DNA from: Methanobacteriota archaeon
GTDB lineage: Archaea; Halobacteriota; Methanosarcinia; Methanosarcinales; Methanosarcinaceae
Length of the DNA: 13,111 nt
Direction of reading: 5' to 3'
Assembly: GCA_030837265.1 (NCBI GenBank)
Contig: JAUPKV010000464.1
Coordinates: forward strand, 1 to 13,111
The translations under genes and the position numbers were made by a program. Positions 7,102 to 13,111 of the stretch are shown piece by piece (positions within the stretch are counted from its first letter, which is position 1; each line of letters opens with the position of its first letter). The notes beneath the pieces are model-generated. The model was not told the DNA's origin. It ran no database searches and worked only from the letters and a program-made list of their open reading frames with translations.

Positions 7102-8226
7102 ATGAGATCCATTGTGGAAGAAGCCCTTGCTCGATCTGCCCTGGAGGGACGCGCCAGGCGGGGAGACTATTCAGACTCAGATTACTCTAATTTCGATTCA
7201 GACACGGATGCAGAACTTGAGGAAATCCTCAGAAGCCTTAAAACAACCATCAAAGTAGTGGGTTGCGGAGGCGGAGGCTCGAACAGTATTCAGCGCATGA
7301 TGGGTGAAGGTATTCAGGGGGCAGACCTTGTTGCCATAAACACTGATGCCCAGCACCTTCTTCACATTCGCTCCGGCAAAAAGATCCTTATTGGGAGAAA
7401 GAAAACCCGCGGACTTGGAGCCGGCAGCCTCCCCCAGATTGGAGAAGATGCTGCAATCGAGAGCATTGATGAGCTTAACAGGGTTGTGGAAGGCGCTGAT
7501 ATGGTTTTTATCACTGCAGGTCTTGGTGGAGGAACCGGAACAGGATCGGCGCCGATAGTCGCTGAGGCTGCAAGGGACGCAGGAGCCCTTACGATTGCAG
7601 TAGTAACTCTGCCATTCAGTGTGGAAGGTCATGTTCGAAGGACTAATGCCGAAGCAGGCCTTGAACGCCTCAGAGATGTAGCAGATACGGTAATAGTAGT
7701 CCCAAACGACAAATTAATCGAAGTAGTTCCGCGACTCCCGCTTCAAGCAGCGTTTAAAGTCTCAGATGAAGTCCTTATGAGAGCCGTAAAGGGCATAACT
7801 GAACTGATAACGAAACCCGGGCTTGTAAACCTTGATTTCGCTGATATCAGAACCGTAATGCAAAACGGTGGAGTTGCAATGATCGGGCTTGGCGAATCCG
7901 ATGGTGAAAATAAAGCTGTCGAATCGGTACAAAAAGCCTTGCGCAGTCCGCTTCTGGACGTAGATATCTCAGGTGCTACCTCTGCTCTGGTAAATGTGGT
8001 AGGTGGTCCTGATATGACAATCTCCGAAGCTGAGAGTGTTGTTCAGGAAGTCTACAATCGGATAGACAGCAATGCACGCCTTATCTGGGGTGCCCAGATT
8101 GACCCTGAACTGGAACAGACTGTTCGTACTATGATTGTGGTTACAGGGGTGACGTCTGCTCAGATCTATGGTCAAGGAAACCATAAGAATATCACGTTTA
8201 AATATGGTATTGATTTTGTGGAATAA
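7102..8226 (+). CDS. ftsZ1: cell-division GTPase FtsZ1
   Basis: Tubulin-superfamily GTPase, 374 residues, that polymerises into the division ring on the inner face of the membrane. Visible motifs: [12 protein letters not shown] in the first nucleotide-binding loop, the tubulin signature GGGTGTGS at 142-149, TLPFSVEG, and the T7 catalytic loop N243-L-D245-F-A-D248. The N-terminal extension MRSIVEEAL and the C-terminus ending IDFVE resemble haloarchaeal FtsZ1, and the downstream secE-spt5 order is the one I know for that paralogue, so FtsZ1 is preferred over FtsZ2. The start at 7102 has GGAGG 11 bases upstream; an ATG at 7084 overlaps that site and has none of its own. A disordered acidic stretch (about 18-45) precedes the GTPase core. 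Confidence 0.93.
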   Translation: MRSIVEEALARSALEGRARRGDYSDSDYSNFDSDTDAELEEILRSLKTTIKVVGCGGGGSNSIQRMMGEGIQGADLVAINTDAQHLLHIRSGKKILIGRKKTRGLGAGSLPQIGEDAAIESIDELNRVVEGADMVFITAGLGGGTGTGSAPIVAEAARDAGALTIAVVTLPFSVEGHVRRTNAEAGLERLRDVADTVIVVPNDKLIEVVPRLPLQAAFKVSDEVLMRAVKGITELITKPGLVNLDFADIRTVMQNGGVAMIGLGESDGENKAVESVQKALRSPLLDVDISGATSALVNVVGGPDMTISEAESVVQEVYNRIDSNARLIWGAQIDPELEQTVRTMIVVTGVTSAQIYGQGNHKNITFKYGIDFVE

Positions 8227-8531
8227 TTAATTACAATTAGCAAGGTTCTATATTAAAATATTCGATTGGACTAAAAAATGCGGTTTTCCTCTATTTTAAG
8301 TACGAGTCGGGAATTGAAATGGATCCAATCGAAAACTATTTTTATACCAAATCTTTACCAGTGATATCTTCATATAATAGTAATTGATAATATAACCCGC
8401 TCGGTCCTTCCTCAAGGATAATTCCATTTTTTTGAGTAAAAAGAAAATTTGGAACACATATATAGGAAAAGCCGCAAGCGAAAATCTACAAAGTTAGATA
8501 AATAGGTTTAGAAAACCTGGATGTGATTTTA
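8227..8531. other. spacer between ftsZ1 and secE
   Basis: No gene seen. It holds a perfect 10-bp inverted repeat, TTCGATTGGA (8261-8270) and TCCAATCGAA (8324-8333), followed by T5 near 8339-8343, a T7 run near 8428-8434, and the secE TATA box TATATA at 8459-8464 (predicted transcript start near 8487). ftsZ1 and secE are therefore probably transcribed separately. Confidence 0.55.
8261..8333 (+). repeat. 10-bp perfect inverted repeat after ftsZ1
   Basis: The arms at 8261-8270 and 8324-8333 are exact complements, separated by 53 bases, with a T5 run close behind. It can fold into a long-loop hairpin at the 3' end of the ftsZ1 transcript, or be a pair of half-sites for a protein. Confidence 0.6.
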
Positions 8532-8750
8532 TTGGTTGAATCCCCGTTGGAATCGAAAATAACTGTAGAAAGTATTGGTCAGGTACTTAGGGCACACCTT
8601 AGGGTCCTGAAACTTACAAAAAAACCGTCCAGGGAAGAGTTCTTGACCATCGCGAAAGTTGCGGGTGTCGGCATTCTGGCTGTGGGGGCAATAGGGTTTG
8701 TTATATATGTATTGTTAACTATGTTGCCCCAGGCTTTCCTGAAGGCTTAA
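8532..8750 (+). CDS. secE: protein translocase subunit SecE (Sec61 gamma)
   Basis: Small essential subunit of the SecYE channel, 72 residues. An amphipathic N-terminal helix (about 10-33, with LRAHLRVLKLTKKPSREEF) lies on the cytosolic membrane face and a single membrane span follows at about 40-63 (AKVAGVGILAVGAIGFVIYVLL). The family match rests on this layout, the TKKPSREEF segment and the position directly before spt5/nusG, its usual neighbour. No ATG is available. TTG at 8532 is chosen because GTGAT lies four bases upstream, the same distance seen before icd; the GTG at 8523 falls inside that site and would give 75 residues. The non-AUG start may keep SecE levels modest. Confidence 0.85.
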   Translation: MVESPLESKITVESIGQVLRAHLRVLKLTKKPSREEFLTIAKVAGVGILAVGAIGFVIYVLLTMLPQAFLKA

Positions 8751-8764
8751 AGCTTTTTACCAGA

Positions 8765-8810
8765 TGGGGTTTATTATACATTTATTGTTAACACATAACC
8801 CCAGTGGGTG
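8765..8810 (+). promoter_or_regulatory. possible RNA switch over the spt5 ribosome-binding site
   Basis: TGGGGTT (8765-8771) is the exact complement of AACCCCA (8797-8803). The same CCCC can instead pair with the GGG of the spt5 ribosome-binding site GGGTGG (8806-8811). The two pairings exclude each other, so the leader could expose or hide the start of spt5. The arms are visible; the regulatory role is inferred. Confidence 0.35.
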
Positions 8811-8815
8811 GCCAA

Positions 8816-9274
8816 ATGAGTGAGGATTCCCTTATATTTGTAATCAAAACCACTGCAAACCAGGAAAGATCGGTTGCAACAACTCTTGCAAGAATTGCCA
8901 AAAAGGAAAGACTGGACATAAGGGCAATTCTAGCTCCTGATGAGCTAAAAGGATACGTCCTTGTTGAGGCCCCCAGGCCTGGAATTGTGGAACTGGCAAT
9001 TCAAACTATTCCCCATGCGCGGGCCCTTGTAAAGGGAAGCTCTTCAGTTTCTGAGATTGAGCACTTCCTTAAGCCTAAACCGATAGTAACCGGTATCAAG
9101 GAAGGAGCTATAATTGAGGTCACTTCAGGACCCTTCAAAGGGGAGAAAGCCCGGGTAAAAAGAGTCGATGAAGGGCACGAAGAAATTACCGTGGAACTCT
9201 TTGATGCTGTTGTTCCGATTCCGATTACTATTCGCGGCGATACTGTCAGGGTACTCAAAAAAGAAAATGACTAA
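8816..9274 (+). CDS. spt5: transcription elongation factor Spt5 (NusG)
   Basis: A 152-residue protein with an N-terminal NGN domain (about 1-85; IFVIKTTANQERSVA, GYVLVEAP) and one KOW domain (about 90-127; IKEGAIIEVTSGPFKGEKARV). It binds the RNA polymerase clamp with Spt4, keeps it closed on DNA for processive elongation, and can contact the ribosome through KOW. The ATG at 8816 has GGGTGG five bases upstream; the GTG at 8804 overlaps that site and is less likely. It lies 65 bases after secE, an order shared widely by archaea and bacteria, and is probably cotranscribed with it. The leader between them can form competing hairpins. The length is normal for archaeal Spt5, which lacks the extra KOW domains of eukaryotes. 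Confidence 0.93.
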   Translation: MSEDSLIFVIKTTANQERSVATTLARIAKKERLDIRAILAPDELKGYVLVEAPRPGIVELAIQTIPHARALVKGSSSVSEIEHFLKPKPIVTGIKEGAIIEVTSGPFKGEKARVKRVDEGHEEITVELFDAVVPIPITIRGDTVRVLKKEND

Positions 9275-9277
9275 ATC

Positions 9278-9285
9278 TTATATAT
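9278..9285 (+). promoter_or_regulatory. likely TATA box of the rpl11 transcript
   Basis: TTATATAT lies just after the spt5 stop codon. The predicted transcript start, 25-30 bases downstream, is near 9306-9312, which gives rpl11 a leader of about 95 nt. A second TATA-like stretch at 9376-9383 is too close to the rpl11 ATG to be its promoter. Confidence 0.45.
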
Positions 9286-9310
9286 TGCATGAGGAATTAC
9301 CGAAAAAGCT

Positions 9311-9388
9311 ATGGATATCAGTGAAATAGCAAATAAATCACCATTAACTGGTGAATGTAAAGAGATCTGCAAACCTTATATTTATTGA
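9311..9388 (+). CDS. candidate 25-residue leader ORF before rpl11
   Basis: An ATG at 9311 opens 25 codons ending in TGA at 9388; the peptide begins MDISEIANKSPL and has a C-x3-C pair near its end. It starts almost exactly where the upstream TATA box predicts the transcript to begin, so it could be read from a leaderless mRNA. It has no clear ribosome-binding site and ends 16 bases before the rpl11 ATG, overlapping the TCACC/GGTGA pairing region. It may be chance. If real, translation through it would alter folding near the rpl11 start. Confidence 0.2.
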   Translation: MDISEIANKSPLTGECKEICKPYIY

Positions 9389-9397
9389 AATCGGTGA
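9338..9397 (+). promoter_or_regulatory. possible alternative pairing at the rpl11 ribosome-binding site
   Basis: TCACC (9338-9342) can form a five-base-pair hairpin with GGTGA at 9350-9354, or pair with the rpl11 ribosome-binding site GGTGA at 9393-9397. The short complementarity may be chance, since GGTGA is the common site in this genome. The effect on translation is inferred. Confidence 0.3.
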
Positions 9398-9404
9398 AAC
9401 TTAG

Positions 9405-9890
9405 ATGACAAGTATTGTAGAAGCACTTGTTTCGGGAGGAAAAGCTAGTCCTGGACCACCATTAGGTCCGGCGCTTGGTCCACTCGGAATTAATATCAAA
9501 GAAGTTGTAGAAAAGATCAATGAAAAAACCAGGGACTATAATGGAATGCAGGTTCCTGTAAAAATAATAGTTGACGATAAGAAAAATGTAGAGATCGAAG
9601 TAGGCACGCCGCCGACTGCATCCCTGATCATGAAAGAGTTGGGGATACAAAAAGGATCCGGCAATGCGGGGAGCGAAGTTGTTGGAAATCTCAGTATCCA
9701 GCAGGTAATAACGATTGCCCACATGAAAAAGGAAGATGTGCTCTCCTACGATCTTAAATCAACAATGAAAGAGGTAATGGGCACCTGTGTCCCTATGGGT
9801 GTGAACGTTGAAGGCGTTAAGGCAAAGGACAGCCAGAAGGCACTTGATGAAGGCAAGTTCGATGATGTGCTTGTCGGTGAGAAATGGTAA
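9405..9890 (+). CDS. rpl11: 50S ribosomal protein L11
   Basis: A 161-residue protein with the invariant L11 signature at 16-31 (PGPPLGPALGPLGINI), a KVEIEVGTPPTASLI-like beta segment, and the C-terminal RNA-binding domain (about 70-140; GIQKGSGNAGSE, LSIQQVITIAHMK). It binds the GTPase-associated centre of 23S rRNA at the base of the stalk formed by L10 and L12, both encoded downstream. It carries the short extra C-terminal tail of archaeal L11. The ribosome-binding site GGTGA lies seven bases before the ATG. It is separated from rpl1 by 236 bases with a new promoter, so it is not firmly in one operon with rpl1-rpl10-rpl12, as also known for methanococci. Confidence 0.96.
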   Translation: MTSIVEALVSGGKASPGPPLGPALGPLGINIKEVVEKINEKTRDYNGMQVPVKIIVDDKKNVEIEVGTPPTASLIMKELGIQKGSGNAGSEVVGNLSIQQVITIAHMKKEDVLSYDLKSTMKEVMGTCVPMGVNVEGVKAKDSQKALDEGKFDDVLVGEKW

Positions 9891-9973
9891 GCCTTCCTTA
9901 TCCTTTCTTTGAACCAGGTAAATATACCAATTACACACCAATAGTTTTAAATCGGATACCGCCAATAGCTCAG

Positions 9974-9991
9974 AAACCTTAAATACGGTTT
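9974..9991 (+). promoter_or_regulatory. promoter of the rpl1-rpl10-rpl12 operon, TATA box inside an inverted repeat
   Basis: TTAAATA (9979-9985) lies about 27 bases before the predicted transcript start near 10010. The inverted repeat AAACC (9974-9978) and GGTTT (9987-9991) flanks it symmetrically. The core resembles the ftsZ1 box. The repeat may be chance or a site that competes with TBP. Confidence 0.5.
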
Positions 9992-10009
9992 TACCGAGGA
10001 ATTAAAAAG

Positions 10010-10126
10010 TTATTAGCGGCTTGCTAATTGATTAATAGCATCCGAATTGGGAGCCCTAAAGCCAACCGTAGTAAGCCGAAAAGGCTGCTTGGACAGGTTA
10101 GATCCAACACTACGGGGAGGAACATG
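10010..10126 (+). ncRNA. structured 5' leader of the L1 operon (cis-regulatory RNA candidate)
   Basis: The predicted leader starts with a hairpin ATTAGC (10012-10017) / GCTAAT (10023-10028). Further on, a three-way junction forms: closing stem CCGTAGT (10066-10072) / ACTACGG (10109-10115), hairpin AGCC (10074-10077) / GGCT (10083-10086) with loop GAAAA, and hairpin TTGGA (10089-10093) / TCCAA (10103-10107). Only four bases are left unpaired at the junction, and the ribosome-binding site GGAGG (10116-10120) begins right after the closing stem. Ribosomal protein L1 represses its own operon in bacteria and in methanococci by binding mRNA, so this is the natural candidate site. Binding is inferred. 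Confidence 0.5.
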
Positions 10127-10768
10127 ATGGTAGAAAAAACTGTACTGGAAGCTGTCAAGAAGGTACTTGAGGAATCTCCAAAGCGCAACTTTTCTGAAAG
10201 CGTAGATTTGGCGATTAACTTAAAAAATCTTGACATGAACCAACCGAAGAATAGAGTCGATGAAGAAGTAATTCTTCCGCGCGGGCTTGGAAAAGAACTG
10301 AAGATCGGTGTTTTTGCAAAAGGCGATGTGGGCCTGAAGGCAAAAGCTGCCGGTGCTGCATATGTTATTTCTGAAGTTGAGCTCGATGAACTGGCGGCTG
10401 ACAAGAATAAAGCCCGGACTCTTGCAAACGAATGTGACCTTTTTATAGCAGAAACCCAGTTCATGCCGACAATCGGTAAGAACCTTGGTATTGTTCTCGG
10501 ACCCAGAGGGAAAATGCCTATTCCACTCTTGCCTAACAGAGATGTAGGCGAACTGATCCAGAGCAAGCAAAGTGCGGTCAGGCTCAGGTCAAAAGATAGG
10601 CTTACTTTCCATGTGCCCATAGGCAGAAGAAATATGAATCCTGACGACCTTGCCGAGAACATTGAGACTATTGTAGCCAGGCTGGAACGTGTTCTGGATA
10701 AGGGCAAGCATAATCTCAGGTCAGTCTATGTCACGACAACAATGGGAAAATCAGAGAGGGTGATGTAA
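10127..10768 (+). CDS. rpl1: 50S ribosomal protein L1
   Basis: A 213-residue protein with the L1 two-domain layout: domain I from both termini (PKRNFSESVDLAINLKNLD at 18-36) and a central domain around 68-155, with the L1 signature GPRGKMP at 125-131. It binds 23S rRNA at the mobile L1 stalk that guides release of the E-site tRNA, and in archaea and bacteria it can repress its own mRNA. The start at 10127 has GGAGG six bases upstream; the ATG directly before it (10124) is too close, and the in-frame reading from 10028 runs through the structured leader and is not expected in the protein. It is the first gene of rpl1-rpl10-rpl12, with its stop codon touching the rpl10 ATG. Confidence 0.95.
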   Translation: MVEKTVLEAVKKVLEESPKRNFSESVDLAINLKNLDMNQPKNRVDEEVILPRGLGKELKIGVFAKGDVGLKAKAAGAAYVISEVELDELAADKNKARTLANECDLFIAETQFMPTIGKNLGIVLGPRGKMPIPLLPNRDVGELIQSKQSAVRLRSKDRLTFHVPIGRRNMNPDDLAENIETIVARLERVLDKGKHNLRSVYVTTTMGKSERVM

Positions 10769-11809
10769 ATGGCAGCAGAAGTGCATCACGCTGAACATGT
10801 CCCACAGTGGAAACAGGATGAGATCGATAACATTAAAAAACTCATCCAATCTCACAAAGTCTTTGCAATGGTAGGAATTGAGGGCATCATCGCAACCAAG
10901 ATCCAGAAAATTCGCAGGGACCTTAAAGATGTTGCAGTGATAAAAGTTTCCAGGAACACCCTCATAGAGCGGGCCTTAAACCAGCTCGGAGAAAACGTTC
11001 CCGGGATGAACGACTACCTTGACAAACAGACTGCTCTTGTATTTACTAATGAAAGTCCCTTCAAGCTTTACAAAGTACTTGAACAGACAAAGACCCCATC
11101 TGCTATCAGAGGAGGGGCAATTGCTCCTGTAGATATAACGGTTCAGAAGGGGCCTACCAGTTTTCCGCCTGGTCCAATACTTGGTGATCTCCAGAGCGCA
11201 GGGATACCCGCTTCAATAGAAGCCGGGAAAGTGGCGATTAGGGAAACAAAGGTTGTCTGTCAAGCTGGTCAGGCAGTCCCGCAGAAACTTGCAACCATGC
11301 TCTCAAAGCTGGAGATATACCCTCTTATTATAGGGCTTGATCTCAGAGCTGCCTATGACGAAGGGACTATTTACGAGCCTGAGCTCCTTGCGATTGATGA
11401 AAGCAAGTACCTCTCTGATATTATCAGAGCAGCTCAGAACGCTTTCAATCTGGCTATCAACTCTGCATACCCAACAAGTGCAACAATGGGTACTCTGCTG
11501 GCAAAAGCCTTTGCAGAAGCAAAGAACCTCGGTGTCAATGCAGTTATATTTGATACAGGAGTTATGGATTCTCTGCTGGCAAAAGCCTATGTTCAAATGA
11601 CATCCGTTGCGTCCATAGCCGCAGATAAGGATGCAAATGCAGTAGATGATGAACTGAGGGAAGCTCTCGGGGCGCAAGCAAGCGCAGCTGCAGCCTCAGT
11701 AGCCGCACCAACCGAGAAAAAGGAAGAAGAAAAGGAAGAAGAAAAGGAAGAGGAAGAAGATACCTCTGAAGAAGACGGAATGGCCGGACTCGGCGCCCTC
11801 TTCGGATAA
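10769..11809 (+). CDS. rpl10: 50S ribosomal protein L10 (acidic protein P0)
   Basis: A 346-residue archaeal P0. The N-terminal domain binds 23S rRNA beside L11 (VPQWKQDEIDNIKKLI, then IQKIRRDLK and KVSRNTLIERAL), an archaeal/eukaryotic insertion follows (about 105-190; FPPGPILGDLQSAG), then a helical spine that carries L12 dimers, an Ala-rich hinge, a repetitive Glu/Lys stretch (about 316-333) and the tail [18 protein letters not shown] that recruits elongation factors. The ATG abuts the rpl1 stop codon, and its ribosome-binding site GGTGAT (10759-10764) lies inside rpl1, so translation is probably coupled. Two 18-nt identical segments, 78 bases apart and in frame, encode LLAKA twice within the spine region. 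Confidence 0.96.
   Translation: MAAEVHHAEHVPQWKQDEIDNIKKLIQSHKVFAMVGIEGIIATKIQKIRRDLKDVAVIKVSRNTLIERALNQLGENVPGMNDYLDKQTALVFTNESPFKLYKVLEQTKTPSAIRGGAIAPVDITVQKGPTSFPPGPILGDLQSAGIPASIEAGKVAIRETKVVCQAGQAVPQKLATMLSKLEIYPLIIGLDLRAAYDEGTIYEPELLAIDESKYLSDIIRAAQNAFNLAINSAYPTSATMGTLLAKAFAEAKNLGVNAVIFDTGVMDSLLAKAYVQMTSVASIAADKDANAVDDELREALGAQASAAAASVAAPTEKKEEEKEEEKEEEEDTSEEDGMAGLGALFG
11493..11588 (+). repeat. 18-nt in-frame direct repeat inside rpl10
   Basis: CTCTGCTGGCAAAAGCCT occurs at 11493-11510 and 11571-11588 without mismatch, 78 bases (26 codons) apart. The copies encode TLLAKAF and SLLAKAY. They lie in the helical part of P0 that binds L12 dimers, where repeated helices are expected. Confidence 0.85.
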
Positions 11810-12157
11810 AAATTTCACGATAATAAAGTTAAGGTGATTAAAATGGAATATATATATGCAGCTCTCTTATTGCACAATGCTGGAAAACCAATTACTGAAG
11901 ATGCAATCACTGCCGTTCTCAAGGCAGCAGGTATAGAAGTCAACGAATCCAGGGTAAAAGCCCTTGTTGCAGCCCTTGAAGGCGTCAACATCGAAGAAGC
12001 AATCTCAAAAGCCGCATTCGCAGCTCCTGCAGCCGCAGCAGCCCCTGCAGCCGCAGGTCCGGCAGCCGAAGCTCCAGCTCCTGCTGAAGAAGTGGAAGAG
12101 GAAGAAGACACCTCTGAAGAAGACGGAATGGCCGGTCTCGGTGCTCTCTTCGGGTAA
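11747..12157 (+). repeat. 63-nt near-identical 3' ends of rpl10 and rpl12
   Basis: The last 21 codons, stop included, of rpl10 (11747-11809) and rpl12 (12095-12157) match at 58 of 63 bases, and all five differences are synonymous. Both encode [20 protein letters not shown], the elongation-factor-binding tail shared by P0 and P1. The DNA identity is higher than protein constraint alone demands. Confidence 0.9.
11843..12157 (+). CDS. rpl12: 50S ribosomal protein L12 (acidic protein P1)
   Basis: A 105-residue archaeal P1-type protein, unrelated in sequence to bacterial L7/L12. The N-terminal helical dimerisation domain (1-60; [20 protein letters not shown]) binds the spine of P0; a flexible Ala/Pro-rich hinge (about 62-84) and the acidic tail [18 protein letters not shown] follow. 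Several dimers on P0 recruit translation factors and stimulate their GTPase. The ATG at 11843 has GGTGA (11833-11837) five bases upstream; the GTG at 11834 lies inside that site and is rejected. It follows rpl10 by 33 bases, is the last gene of the operon and is closed by two terminator hairpins. Confidence 0.96.
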   Translation: MEYIYAALLLHNAGKPITEDAITAVLKAAGIEVNESRVKALVAALEGVNIEEAISKAAFAAPAAAAAPAAAGPAAEAPAPAEEVEEEEDTSEEDGMAGLGALFG

Positions 12158-12195
12158 TCGTATAAAAATTGATTTAGACAAAAAGAATTTTATTC

Positions 12196-12220
12196 AACCC
12201 TTATTCTTATAAGGGTTTTT
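12196..12220 (+). terminator. main terminator of the rpl1-rpl10-rpl12 operon
   Basis: AACCCTTAT (12196-12204) pairs with ATAAGGGTT (12209-12217), nine perfect base pairs with loop TCTT, running directly into T5 (12216-12220). It has the shape of an intrinsic terminator and lies 38 bases after the rpl12 stop codon. Confidence 0.85.
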
Positions 12221-12250
12221 AGCAGGTTTATACCTGCTTCTTCTGTTTTT
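12221..12250 (+). terminator. second terminator hairpin, directly behind the first
   Basis: AGCAGGT (12221-12227) pairs with ACCTGCT (12232-12238), seven base pairs with a four-base loop, followed by T-rich sequence including T5 near 12246. The tandem arrangement suggests strict separation of this very active operon from the next gene. Confidence 0.7.
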
Positions 12251-12489
12251 CTAGTTATGGATCTATTTTGCCTGATGAAGTGCTTTCGTTAAGTAAGCTT
12301 CTTAAAAATGTAAAAAAATAAAATCGACTGTTACTTTTTCTACAAACAGAATGTGAACTGATTTAGTTATTAGCAGGCCAAGCACAATATAAAATTTGAA
12401 TAAGTGTATATTTGCTGCAAAAAGGTTATAATAGAAAAAGCTAATGAATATTAAGTGTTCTTTTTAAAAATAATGGATAAGAGATTCTT

Positions 12490-13111
12490 ATGTCCCGATT
12501 TGATCCCATTCTCGCTTCAAGGGCGCTCTGGCAAATTCGTGTCCGTAAACGTCCTTTCATCCTTTCCCATGCAGTAAACGCACGCTGTAATATGAGCTGT
12601 AGTTTTTGCGATTGCTGGAAGAAAATAGGAGAAGAACCGGAAAAAGAAGAGATATTCAAACTCCTCGATAATGCAAAGGAGTTTGGGGTTGGGGTCTATA
12701 ATGCCTGGACTGTGGAGCCCCTGCTCAGAAAAGATCTCCCCCAGATTATGGCTTACGCTAAAGAGCTCGGGATGATAACTTCGATGGTCACGAATGGAAA
12801 ACTGCTCTATGAGAGGGCTGAGGAACTGGTAAACGTAGATTACCTTTCGGTTTCCGTGGACGGAATAAAGAGTTATAAGGAAATCCGGCAAATGGACTTC
12901 GAAACCCTGTTAAAAGGTATCGAAAAAGCCATTGAGGTCAGGAAATTCCAGAACCTGAAGAACCCTATCCTTATGAACTGCGTACTTACGGGAAAAAACC
13001 TGGACGATATTGAAACTCTTATTTTGCTTGCAAAAAGTCTGAAAGTAAAAGTCTCCTTTGAGCCTGTCCACAGATTCCCCGGAATTAGCGAGATGGTCTG
13101 GAGCGATATCG
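12490..13111 (+). CDS. radical SAM protein, 3' part outside the window
   Basis: 207 codons are visible; the gene runs off the end. The N-terminal region has the radical SAM cluster motif C33-N-M-S-C37-S-F-C40, with one more Cys at 42 and Trp at 43, which binds the [4Fe-4S] cluster that splits S-adenosylmethionine. The barrel continues through YNAWTVEPLLRKDL (70-83), where most relatives have Gly-Gly-Glu-Pro, then TSMVTNGKLL and the strand YLSVSVDG. This resembles the MoaA/PqqE-like branch; whether a SPASM domain with extra clusters follows cannot be seen. The substrate is unknown. No strong ribosome-binding site precedes the ATG, but the N-terminus is typical of the family. It is separated from the ribosomal operon by two terminators, so it is an independent unit. 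Confidence 0.8.
   Translation, partial: MSRFDPILASRALWQIRVRKRPFILSHAVNARCNMSCSFCDCWKKIGEEPEKEEIFKLLDNAKEFGVGVYNAWTVEPLLRKDLPQIMAYAKELGMITSMVTNGKLLYERAEELVNVDYLSVSVDGIKSYKEIRQMDFETLLKGIEKAIEVRKFQNLKNPILMNCVLTGKNLDDIETLILLAKSLKVKVSFEPVHRFPGISEMVWSDI

Larger units (their letters stand above)
12158..12489. other. spacer after the ribosomal operon
   Basis: No gene seen. It contains two terminator hairpins (12196-12238), then AT-rich sequence with a TATA-like ATATAAAA near 12385-12392 that could start the transcript of the radical SAM gene near 12415. No other structure stands out. Confidence 0.55.

Noticed and set aside
10028..10126. 33-residue N-terminal extension of L1
   Set aside because: It lies in the structured leader, lacks a ribosome-binding site and is not part of the L1 family; GGAGG directly precedes the internal start at 10127.
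10024..10707. 227-codon open frame on the - strand across rpl1
   Set aside because: It is antisense to a clear ribosomal protein gene, is rich in Ser/Leu/Phe and has no recognisable domain; a by-product of codon bias.
11815..12111. 98-codon Ala/Ser-rich open frame on the - strand across rpl12
   Set aside because: It mirrors the GCN-rich hinge of rpl12 and has no promoter or ribosome-binding site.
1..13111. an undescribed defence, mobile or biosynthetic system
   Set aside because: Almost every complete gene belongs to a recognised, widely conserved family in an expected order; there are no transposase, integrase, toxin-antitoxin or repeat-array signatures.

Overview
The window looks like a chromosomal segment of a methanogenic euryarchaeon, most likely Methanosarcina. 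Three things point there: the proteins themselves (PAN, FtsZ1, SecE, Spt5, a P0/P1 ribosomal stalk with shared acidic tails, an archaeal MBF1); AT-rich spacers with TATA boxes; and ribosome-binding sites of the GGAGG or GGTGA type, complementary to an archaeal 16S 3' end. It reads as conserved core genome. I see no mobile element, CRISPR array, tRNA or rRNA gene.

Layout. Positions 1-533 are a long AT-rich spacer with repeats and the promoter of a Re-type citrate synthase gene (534-1898, +). It converges on an isocitrate dehydrogenase gene (3016-1988, -) across a strong hairpin and a 9-bp tandem repeat. The two enzymes are the first and third steps of the oxidative half TCA route to 2-oxoglutarate; aconitase is not in the window. 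The dehydrogenase is divergent from a TatD-like metallohydrolase gene (3218-4063, +), which converges on the gene for the transcription coactivator MBF1 (4764-4279, -). MBF1 is divergent from PAN, the proteasome-activating ATPase (4855-6120, +), across face-to-face promoters. A DUF99 gene (6208-6798, +) follows PAN.

From about 7000 the window is the archaeal cell-division, secretion, transcription and translation cluster, all on +: ftsZ1 (7102-8226), secE (8532-8750), spt5/nusG (8816-9274), rpl11 (9405-9890), then rpl1, rpl10/P0 and rpl12/P1 (10127-12157), ending in two consecutive terminator hairpins. The last three genes have their own TATA box and a structured leader of about 115 nt, so they probably form a separate transcript with its own control. 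A radical SAM protein gene starts at 12490 and runs off the window.

The genes are ordinary; the more interesting material lies between them. The leads are a compact three-way-junction leader before rpl1, possible alternative pairings over the ribosome-binding sites of spt5 and rpl11 with a 25-codon mini-ORF in the latter leader, operator-like palindromes before the citrate synthase and isocitrate dehydrogenase genes, and a radical SAM protein with an atypical SAM-binding motif. I found no clear sign of an undescribed multi-gene system.
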